In this document: positions 1-6,095 of the stretch, piece after piece
How positions within the stretch are numbered: the stretch's first letter is position 1
Layout: each line of letters begins with the position of its first letter
NCBI GenBank assembly: GCA_947461325.1
Contig: CANHLD010000030.1
Coordinates: 1 to 14,740, forward strand
Length of the DNA: 14,740 nucleotides
Direction of reading: 5' to 3'
Source of the DNA: Comamonadaceae bacterium
GTDB lineage: Bacteria > Pseudomonadota > Gammaproteobacteria > Burkholderiales > Burkholderiaceae_C
Position numbers and translations under genes: made by a program
Notes under the pieces: generated by a model
Seen by the model: only the letters and a program-made list of their open reading frames with translations
What the model was told of the DNA's origin: nothing
The model's database searches: none

Positions 1-1641
1 GTGTGGATTCCCGGCAGCTACATGGTGCGCGAATTCTCTAAACAACTGAGCTTGATGACTGCACATCAAGCGGGTCGAGCTTGTGAAGTCACGCAAACGG
101 CGAAAGCCGCATGGCAAGTCCATGCAGATGAATCGCAAGCGTTGAAGGTACGCTATCAGGTGCATGCGTATGACGCATCGGTGCGCACCGCTTGGCTGGA
201 TGCGTTGCGCGGTTTTTTCAACCCGACCAGTTTGTGTTTGATAGCTTGCGGCTTTGAGCAACTGACTCACACGGTACATATTTCTCAGCCCGATGATTGT
301 CCGGATTGGCAACTCGCCACGGCCTTAAAACCCGTCAAGATCAATGCCAAGGGCTTTGGGCTTTACACCGCTGCCGATTACGATGAATTGGCTGATTCAC
401 CTGTTGAAATGTCGGCTTTCTGGTCAGGGCAATTCACAGCCAAAGGTGTGCCGCATAAAGTGGTGGTCAGCGGCGCAGCACCCTCTTTCGATGGCACGCG
501 TTTGCTCAAAGACATGCAAAGCATTTGTGAAACTGAAATCAGTTTCTGGCACGGCAAAGCCAAGCCTGTGCATGACCGTTACGTGTTTCTCATCAACGCG
601 GTGGCGGACGGCTATGGCGGCCTTGAACACAAACACAGCACTGCCTTGATCTGCAAGCGTGAAGACTTGCCGCGCGTGGATCAGACGGCCAACAGCGATG
701 GCTATGTCAGTCTGCTGGGCTTGATCAGCCACGAGTATTTCCACACTTGGAACGTCAAACGCCTGCGTCCTGCGGGCTTGACGCGCTACGACTACACGCA
801 AGAAAACTACACCGACTTGCTGTGGTTTTTTGAGGGCTTCACCAGTTATTACGACGATGTGTTGTTGTGCCGCGCCGAACTCATTTCGCCTGCGGTGTAT
901 TTGAAGTTGCTTGGCAAAACCATCAATAATGTGTTGCAAACGCCGGGGCGCAAAAAGCACAGTGTGGCGCAGTCCAGTTTTGAAGCCTGGACCAAACTTT
1001 ATTTGCAAGACGCCAACAGTCCCAACTTGTCGGTGAGCTATTACGCCAAGGGCTCGTTGGTCGGGCTGTGTCTGGATTTGTCGTTGCGTCAATCCGGTCA
1101 CAGCTTGGACGAGGTGATGCGCGGTTTGTGGAAGCGCTGCAAAGCCGGACCAATGCAGGAAATCGATCTACTTCAAGTGCTGAAAGACATCACCGGGCGC
1201 AGTTGGCAACGCGAGCTCAAAGCCTGGGTGCATGGCACTGCGGACTTGCCTTTGCATGAACTTTTAATCGCACAAGGTGTGGACATTCATTTTGAAAACG
1301 CACCCTTGACACAGCAACTCGGATTGCGGGTGCAAGAAAACCATGCGGTGCAAGTCAAAACGGTGCTCAACGGCAGCGTGTGCGAAGCCGCCGGGTTTGC
1401 ACCCGGTGACGAATGGCTGGGGCTGAGCGTCAGTGCAAACACGGCTTCGGCCAGCGCATGGCGCATCAAACGCATTGACCAACTGCCCGCAATGCTCGGC
1501 AAGCACAAGTCATTCACTGCACTGGTCTCTCGCGACGGACAGTTGTTGCAGTTACCGGTGCGCATGCCTGTCAAAAACACCCAAGTCTGGCGACTCGGCA
1601 TCAAAGACCCGGTCAAAGTCGGTCAATGGCTGGCCGGTTGA
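1..1641 (+). CDS. M61-family zinc metallopeptidase with C-terminal PDZ domain (5'-truncated by window edge)
   Basis: Glycyl-aminopeptidase-like M61 peptidase, a gluzincin that removes N-terminal residues; the natural substrate is unknown here. The visible 546 residues begin inside the N-terminal beta domain at the conserved W-I-P-G-S-Y segment, so the first GTG is probably an internal Val codon. By comparison with the family (about 580-640 residues) some tens of residues lie upstream. Seen: GGLEH at residues 206-210, the zinc-binding HEYFH at 244-248 followed by TWNVKRLRP, and the third zinc ligand candidate E278 in FFEGFTSYY. A PDZ-like domain occupies about 430-525 (core near NGSVCEAAGFAPGDEW, 457-472). 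All catalytic residues are present. The location (cytoplasm or periplasm) cannot be judged without the N-terminus. It ends 18 bp before the convergent paaK stop, with no clear terminator between. There is no evident functional link to the paa genes. Confidence 0.93.
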   Translation: MWIPGSYMVREFSKQLSLMTAHQAGRACEVTQTAKAAWQVHADESQALKVRYQVHAYDASVRTAWLDALRGFFNPTSLCLIACGFEQLTHTVHISQPDDCPDWQLATALKPVKINAKGFGLYTAADYDELADSPVEMSAFWSGQFTAKGVPHKVVVSGAAPSFDGTRLLKDMQSICETEISFWHGKAKPVHDRYVFLINAVADGYGGLEHKHSTALICKREDLPRVDQTANSDGYVSLLGLISHEYFHTWNVKRLRPAGLTRYDYTQENYTDLLWFFEGFTSYYDDVLLCRAELISPAVYLKLLGKTINNVLQTPGRKKHSVAQSSFEAWTKLYLQDANSPNLSVSYYAKGSLVGLCLDLSLRQSGHSLDEVMRGLWKRCKAGPMQEIDLLQVLKDITGRSWQRELKAWVHGTADLPLHELLIAQGVDIHFENAPLTQQLGLRVQENHAVQVKTVLNGSVCEAAGFAPGDEWLGLSVSANTASASAWRIKRIDQLPAMLGKHKSFTALVSRDGQLLQLPVRMPVKNTQVWRLGIKDPVKVGQWLAG

Positions 1642-1659
1642 TCTGCCGCACAAAGCACT

Positions 1660-2958
1660 TCAGTTTTTACGCAAATCCAATACCCGTTTGGCTTTGCCTT
1701 GGCTGCGTTCTATAGCACCCTCTTCGCATAACTCCACACTCAAACTGCTGCCTATGTAGGCCTTGGCCTCATGCACCAAAGCTTGGGCAGCGGCTTGCGC
1801 CTCAGGCGATTGCGGGCTCAAACCCATGCGAGTTTCAACCTTGACCATCAAGTTATCCAACGGGCCTTCTTTGGACAACACGCACTGGTAATGCGCACTC
1901 AACGCGGGTTGTCGCAATATGAGTTCTTCAATTTGGGTGGGGAACACATTGACGCCGCGCACAATCATCATGTCGTCGCTGCGTCCGGTGATTTTTTCCA
2001 TACGCCGCATGGTGCGCGCTGTGCCCGGTAACAAACGCGTGAGGTCGCGCGTGCGGTAGCGAATGATGGGCATGGCTTCTTTGGTCAAACTGGTGAACAC
2101 CAGTTCACCCAACTCGCCATCGGCGACGGGTTCGCCTGTATCTGGGTGGATGATTTCAGGATAAAAATGGTCTTCCCAAATCGTCGGGCCGTCTTTGGTT
2201 TCCACGCACTCGCTGGCCACGCCGGGGCCAATCACTTCTGATAAGCCGTAAATATCTACCGCGTCTATGCCCATGCGTTGTTCGATGTTCAATCGCATGT
2301 CATTCGTCCAGGGCTCAGCACCGAAGATACCGATACGCAAACTGCATTCACGCGCTGACAAACCCTGGCGCTCGAATTCATCGGCAAGTGCCAGCATGTA
2401 ACTCGGCGTGACCATGATGATGTCGGGTTTGAAATCGTTTATCAGTTGCACCTGACGTTCGGTTTGTCCACCGCCGAAAGGCACCACGGTCAAGCCTAAC
2501 TTCTCTGCGCCGTAATGCGCACCTAAACCGCCGGTGAACAAGCCGTAGCCATAACTCACATGCACGGTGTCGCCGGGGCGTGCGCCGGCGGCACGAATGC
2601 TGCGCGCCACACATTGCGACCAAGTGTCTATGTCGTTCAATGTGTAGCCGACCACCGTTGGTTTACCGGTGGTGCCGCTTGACGCATGAATACGCGCGAG
2701 TTTGTCACGCGCCACTGCAAACATACCAAAGGGATAGCTGTCGCGCAAATCGGCTTTCGTGGTGAAAGGAAATTTCGCCAGATCTGACAAGCTTTGGCAA
2801 TCTTGCGGATGCACACCGGCGGCATCAAACTTAGCGCGGTACACAGGTGAGTTGTCGTAAGCGTGTATCAGGCTGGCTTTCAAACGCTTTAACTGCAAGG
2901 CGCGCAGTTCATCGACGCTGGCTTTTTCAATCGGCTCTAAATTGAAGTGCGTTTTCAT
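1660..2958 (-). CDS. paaK: Phenylacetate-CoA ligase
   Basis: Cytoplasmic AMP-forming ligase that converts phenylacetate, ATP and CoA to phenylacetyl-CoA, the entry step of the aerobic hybrid phenylacetate pathway. At 432 residues it has the usual PaaK length. Seen: the nucleotide-binding loop SSGTTGKP (93-100), the aromatic and adenine-contacting stretch YGLSEVIGPG (237-246), the ribose-binding YRTRDLTRL (301-309), the hinge region MIVRGVNVFPTQIE (331-344), and a C-terminal GKAKRV (421-426) that carries the adenylation lysine. The PaaK-specific short N-domain and VFPTQIE segment separate it from benzoate- or acetyl-CoA ligases. Its ATG overlaps the paaI stop (ATGA), with only a weak GGTG Shine-Dalgarno (about 2964-2967), so translation is probably coupled to paaI. 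It is the last gene of the paaG-paaI-paaK unit. No truncation or missing key residue is seen. Confidence 0.97.
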   Translation of the reverse strand: MKTHFNLEPIEKASVDELRALQLKRLKASLIHAYDNSPVYRAKFDAAGVHPQDCQSLSDLAKFPFTTKADLRDSYPFGMFAVARDKLARIHASSGTTGKPTVVGYTLNDIDTWSQCVARSIRAAGARPGDTVHVSYGYGLFTGGLGAHYGAEKLGLTVVPFGGGQTERQVQLINDFKPDIIMVTPSYMLALADEFERQGLSARECSLRIGIFGAEPWTNDMRLNIEQRMGIDAVDIYGLSEVIGPGVASECVETKDGPTIWEDHFYPEIIHPDTGEPVADGELGELVFTSLTKEAMPIIRYRTRDLTRLLPGTARTMRRMEKITGRSDDMMIVRGVNVFPTQIEELILRQPALSAHYQCVLSKEGPLDNLMVKVETRMGLSPQSPEAQAAAQALVHEAKAYIGSSLSVELCEEGAIERSQGKAKRVLDLRKN

Positions 2959-3395
2959 GTGTTCACCACTTGCCCTGGAATTTGCGCACTCTTGCCTCTG
3001 AACAAAGCAATCACTTCGTCGTTTTGGTTGCGCACCGCCATGTCATACACACCGTGGCGACCGCTAAGCACTTGCTCCACAGCCGTGCAAGTCAGCACAT
3101 CCCCTGCGTGCGCCGGTTTTAAAAACTCAATGCTGGCAGATGCAGCCACGGCATTTTTGTTGTGGCTGTTGCATGCAAAAGCAAATGTCGAGTCGGCCAA
3201 TGTGAAGATGAAGCCACCATGGCAAATGCCATGCCCATTCAAGTGCAATTCACGGACTTGCATGCGCATACATGCATGGCCAGGCGCACACAACAACAAC
3301 TCCATGCCCATGGTGTCTTTGGATGCCACATCAACCGCAAACATGGTTTCGCCTACTTTGGCAGCAAGCGCCTCAGAACTACCGTGTGCTTGCAT
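2955..3395 (-). CDS. paaI: Phenylacetic acid degradation hotdog thioesterase PaaI
   Basis: Hotdog-fold acyl-CoA thioesterase of 146 residues. In E. coli the family hydrolyses ring-hydroxylated phenylacetyl-CoA and relieves CoA trapping by dead-end intermediates. Seen: the signature NGHGICHGGFIFTLAD at 53-68, where D68 matches the essential Asp of E. coli PaaI, then FAFACN at 71-76 and the late FRGKS at 132-136. The frame is open up to an ATG at 3500, but that would add 35 residues lying inside paaG and absent from the family. The start at 3395 has an AAAGGGA ribosome-binding site 6 nt upstream and gives family-typical length. The gene begins 1 nt after the paaG stop (TGATATG) and overlaps paaK by 4 nt, so all three genes are likely translated from one mRNA. 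Confidence 0.95.
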   Translation of the reverse strand: MQAHGSSEALAAKVGETMFAVDVASKDTMGMELLLCAPGHACMRMQVRELHLNGHGICHGGFIFTLADSTFAFACNSHNKNAVAASASIEFLKPAHAGDVLTCTAVEQVLSGRHGVYDMAVRNQNDEVIALFRGKSAQIPGQVVNT

Positions 3396-3396
3396 A

Positions 3397-4191
3397 TCAA
3401 TTCCCTTTGAATTGAGCCGGCCGTTTTTGCAAAAAAGCAGACACGCCTTCGATGTAGTCATGCGTTCTGCCGAGAGCAGATTGGGTGTCGCGCTCGACAT
3501 CGAGTTGCTGGTTCAAACTGCGCGCTCCTGCTTCACGCAATAACGCACGCGTGGCTACCAATGCTTTGGTGGGCATTGCAGCCAATTTCTGAGCCATGTC
3601 CATGGAAGCGGCGACACAGTCGTCTGCCACATCCCAAATCATTCCCCATTCTTTGGCTTGGGCGGCAGGCAATTTGTCACCGGTCATGGCCAATGCCATC
3701 GCACGCGCCAGACCTAATCGCTCGACCAAAAACCAACTGCTGCCTGCGTCCGGTATCAAACCGATTTTGCTGAAGGCTTGTATGAAACTCGCGCCGGGTG
3801 CTGCAATGGCAATGTCGCAAGTCATCACCAGCGATGCTCCGGCACCGGCGGCGACACCATTGACGGCGGCAATGGTCGGCATGCGCAACTGCTGTAAACG
3901 GCGGGTGGTCGGGTTGAATGCTTGGTCGATCACAGGCCCTGGGTCAGCGCGTTCTACCAAGTTGGGGCCTTCCGCGAAATCGAATTCAGCCAAGTCTGCG
4001 CCCGCACAAAAACCACGTCCTGCACCGGTGATCACCAAGGCGCGAATCTTGTCATCCGCTTCGGCTTGATCAAGTGCAGTCCATAAGTCGTGGTGCATCT
4101 GGCGCGTGAAGCTGTTGAGTGCCTGAGGTCTGTTCAATGTGACTTTGGCAACGCCGCCGTGGGCTTCATACAAAACTGTGTTTTCACTCAT
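3397..4191 (-). CDS. paaG: 2-(1,2-epoxy-1,2-dihydrophenyl)acetyl-CoA isomerase
   Basis: Crotonase-superfamily isomerase of the phenylacetate pathway. It converts ring-1,2-epoxyphenylacetyl-CoA to oxepin-CoA and also acts as a delta3-delta2 enoyl-CoA isomerase on later intermediates. It has 264 residues (E. coli PaaG has 262). Seen: crotonase N-terminal VTLNRPQALNSF (17-28), oxyanion-hole GFCAGADL (60-67), the second oxyanion segment NGVAAGAGASL (111-121), and FSKIGLIPDAGSSW (140-153) with the single catalytic acid D148, equivalent to E. coli D136. The PaaG-typical AKEWGMIWDV (179-188) follows. The Glu pair of hydratases is absent, as expected for an isomerase. An upstream in-frame ATG at 4221 would add 10 residues, but the strong AAAGGAG placed 6 nt before the ATG at 4191 decides for the shorter start. 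It is the first gene of the minus-strand operon. Confidence 0.95.
   Translation of the reverse strand: MSENTVLYEAHGGVAKVTLNRPQALNSFTRQMHHDLWTALDQAEADDKIRALVITGAGRGFCAGADLAEFDFAEGPNLVERADPGPVIDQAFNPTTRRLQQLRMPTIAAVNGVAAGAGASLVMTCDIAIAAPGASFIQAFSKIGLIPDAGSSWFLVERLGLARAMALAMTGDKLPAAQAKEWGMIWDVADDCVAASMDMAQKLAAMPTKALVATRALLREAGARSLNQQLDVERDTQSALGRTHDYIEGVSAFLQKRPAQFKGN
3401..3408 (-). promoter_or_regulatory. Ribosome-binding site of paaI inside the 3' end of paaG
   Basis: On the minus strand the bases AAAGGGAA lie within the last codons of paaG. GGGA is separated by 6 nt from the ATG at 3395. This site decides between the short paaI start and the longer open frame that begins inside paaG. Confidence 0.75.
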
Positions 4192-4284
4192 GTCTGTCTC
4201 CTTTTTCGGGTAATTTAACACCGTGCTGGTCTTTCATTCCTTGGTTATAGTTGCCAGCATTCCACAATCCGAGCGGAGCCTCTC
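4192..4284. promoter_or_regulatory. Divergent control region between paaG and the enoyl-CoA hydratase operon
   Basis: This 93-bp gap must hold the promoters of both operons. A TATA-rich core at 4244-4251 reads TATAGT on plus (4246-4251) and TATAAC on minus (4249-4244), each 5 of 6 to the sigma70 -10 consensus, but I see no good -35 partner in either direction. Widely spaced inverted hexamers TGCTGG (4224-4229) and CCAGCA (4254-4259) flank this core with 30 bp between arm starts, about three helical turns. CATTCC occurs twice (4235-4240 and 4258-4263). These could be operator half-sites, but they are short enough to arise by chance. The 3' end carries GGAG (4275-4278), the ribosome-binding site for the plus-strand operon. 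No regulator gene (paaR or paaX type) is in the window. Confidence 0.4.
4198..4204 (-). promoter_or_regulatory. Ribosome-binding site of paaG
   Basis: Minus strand AAAGGAG, 6 nt before the ATG at 4191. It is one of the clearest Shine-Dalgarno matches in the window. It rules out the ATG at 4221 as the main start, because this site would fall inside that longer reading frame. Confidence 0.8.
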
Positions 4285-5064
4285 ATGTCTTACGAATTCA
4301 TCCAAGTGCACACCGAAGCCGACAAGGTAGGTGTCATCACTCTCAATCGCCCAAAACAACTCAATGCCTTAAGCCCGGATTTGATGGTTGAACTCGGTAC
4401 GGCACTGCTTGCATTCGATGCAGACGCAGCCATCGGTTGCATCATCATCACCGGCAGCGAAAAAGCATTTGCCGCCGGTGCCGACATCGGTGCCATGGCC
4501 ACTTACAGCTTTGCCGATGTGTACAAAAACGACTACATCACCAAACACTGGGAAACCATTCGCAGCATCCGTAAACCGGTGATTGCTGCAGTCAGCGGTT
4601 TTGCATTGGGCGGTGGTTGTGAACTCGCCATGATGTGCGATTTCATCATCGCTGCAGACAACTCACGTTTCGGTCAACCTGAAATCAAACTGGCCATCAT
4701 TCCTGGCGCCGGTGGCACACAGCGACTGCCGCGCGCAGTCGGTAAATCCAAAGCCATGGACTTGGTGTTGACCGGTCGCATGATGAATGCCGATGAAGCA
4801 GAACGCGCCGGACTCGTCAGCCGCATCGTGCCCTTAGACAAACTCATGGAAGAAACACTGGCAGCAGCGCTGATGATTTGCGGCTACTCGCAAATCGCTG
4901 TCATGGCCGCCAAAGAATCTGTCAACCGCTCCTTCGAGAGCGGCCTGAGCGACGGCGTGATGTTTGAGCGTCGCATGTTCCATGCACTGTTTGCTACACA
5001 AGACCAGAAAGAAGGCATGGACGCGTTTGTCAACAAGCGCGCTGCCGACTTCAAACACCAGTAA
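4285..5064 (+). CDS. Enoyl-CoA hydratase (crotonase family; PaaF/ECH type)
   Basis: Hydrates 2-trans-enoyl-CoA to 3-hydroxyacyl-CoA in beta-oxidation-type reactions in the cytoplasm. It has 259 residues, full length for the family. Seen: VITLNRPKQLNAL (17-29), oxyanion-hole AFAAGADIGAM (61-71), SGFALGGGCELAMMCD (104-119) with catalytic E113, FGQPEIKLAIIPGAGGTQRL (129-148) with catalytic E133, and the C-terminal QKEGMDAFVNKR (241-252). E113 and E133 are spaced like rat mitochondrial E144 and E164, so hydratase rather than isomerase activity is expected. The start has GGAG 6 nt upstream. It lies back-to-back with paaG, which suggests the PaaF role (hydration of 2,3-dehydroadipyl-CoA), but its sequence resembles the general short-chain hydratase as much as E. 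coli PaaF. I therefore give no symbol. Confidence 0.93.
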   Translation: MSYEFIQVHTEADKVGVITLNRPKQLNALSPDLMVELGTALLAFDADAAIGCIIITGSEKAFAAGADIGAMATYSFADVYKNDYITKHWETIRSIRKPVIAAVSGFALGGGCELAMMCDFIIAADNSRFGQPEIKLAIIPGAGGTQRLPRAVGKSKAMDLVLTGRMMNADEAERAGLVSRIVPLDKLMEETLAAALMICGYSQIAVMAAKESVNRSFESGLSDGVMFERRMFHALFATQDQKEGMDAFVNKRAADFKHQ

Positions 5065-5087
5065 ACCGCCTCTACCGGAGCAACACC

Positions 5088-6095
5088 ATGGCCAGACTTT
5101 TTCGCCCGCAAACCGGACTGAGCCTGTGGAAGGCTTTGTCAGGAGTGATCGTTGTCTTGTTGGCAACGTTTTTTCTTGGACCGGTCAACGACTTCGGCAC
5201 CGATACGCCCACGCTGCGCCAAGCCGCTCCAACAGCACTCAATGAACTTGACCCGTGGTTGGCACAGTCTGAAGCAGGCTTTAAAGACTTGCGTGCGGGT
5301 ACCGCCAAAGGCATCGTCTGGGCAGAAGGCGACAAACGCAAAACCGCTTGGTCGGTGGTTTACATCCATGGGTTTTCTGCCAGCCGTCTAGAAACTGCAC
5401 CTGTCGCGGATGTAGTGGCTAAAGCCTTGGGTGCGAATCTGTTTTACACGCGCCTCACAGGCCATGGACTTGATGGCGAGGCCATGGGTCAAGCAAGCGC
5501 ACAAGACTGGCTGGCCGACACACTGGAAGCCATTCAAATCGGTCAAGCACTGGGTGACAAAGTGCTGGTCATCAGTTGCTCTACCGGCTCCACTTTGTCG
5601 ACTTGGCTGGGCACCACACCGCAAGCAGCCAAGGTCAACGCGTTCGTGTTTATCTCTCCCAACTTCGGTTTGAAAAATAAAATGGCTGAGCTGATCAACG
5701 GGCCTTGGGGCAAGCAAATTGCAACTGCTGTGTCCGGTGACACTATTTCTTATGAACAAACCGATCCGAGAGAAAAGACAGCTTGGACAGGTTCGTACCC
5801 GACAAAGGCTTTGTTTCCGATGATGGCCTTGGTGAAGAAAGTGCGCGACAGCGATTTGTCTGCTTTCAAAACGCCGGTGTTGGTGCTCTACAGCGCGGCT
5901 GATCAAACGGTCGACCCGAACAAGATCAAACAGGTTTTTGCCCAGTTAGGGTCTAGCCAAAAAACAATTGATGCTGTGATTTACAGCCATAGCAAAGGCC
6001 AACATGTGCTGGCAGGTGAGATTCGCGATCCTGAATCTGTCGAACCCATGGCGAGTTCGATTGTGAATTGGACACGGTCTTTGGTTAACCCATGA
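5088..6095 (+). CDS. Membrane-anchored alpha/beta hydrolase (S33/monoacylglycerol-lipase-like)
   Basis: 335-residue serine hydrolase of unknown substrate. Residues about 14-31 form one hydrophobic helix after a basic N-terminus (MARLFR), read as a signal anchor or uncleaved signal peptide. No lipobox is seen. The catalytic domain would then face the periplasm. Fold landmarks: strand and oxyanion loop VVYIHGFSAS (90-99), LTGHGLDG (123-130), nucleophile elbow VISCSTGST (161-169) with S165 as probable nucleophile, acid D272 in LYSAADQTVDP, and probable catalytic H306 in KGQHVLAGEI. The elbow reads S-x-S-x-G rather than the usual G-x-S-x-G. The CCGGAG ribosome-binding site ends 7 nt before the ATG. 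It follows the hydratase by 23 nt and overlaps the acyl-CoA ligase by 4 nt (ATGA), which suggests that it releases an acid the ligase then activates. That link is inference. Confidence 0.85.
   Translation: MARLFRPQTGLSLWKALSGVIVVLLATFFLGPVNDFGTDTPTLRQAAPTALNELDPWLAQSEAGFKDLRAGTAKGIVWAEGDKRKTAWSVVYIHGFSASRLETAPVADVVAKALGANLFYTRLTGHGLDGEAMGQASAQDWLADTLEAIQIGQALGDKVLVISCSTGSTLSTWLGTTPQAAKVNAFVFISPNFGLKNKMAELINGPWGKQIATAVSGDTISYEQTDPREKTAWTGSYPTKALFPMMALVKKVRDSDLSAFKTPVLVLYSAADQTVDPNKIKQVFAQLGSSQKTIDAVIYSHSKGQHVLAGEIRDPESVEPMASSIVNWTRSLVNP

Noticed and set aside
424..1101. 225-codon minus-strand open frame opposite the M61 peptidase
   Set aside because: It covers the zinc-site coding region of a well-conserved peptidase, and the antisense product resembles no known protein.
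1642..1659. Bidirectional terminator between the M61 peptidase and paaK
   Set aside because: The 18-bp gap and its flanks have a short T-run but no stable stem, so no terminator can be supported.
4192..4221. Ten-residue N-terminal extension of paaG (ATG at 4221)
   Set aside because: The strong AAAGGAG site at 4198-4204 would lie inside the coding sequence, and the shorter start matches PaaG family length.
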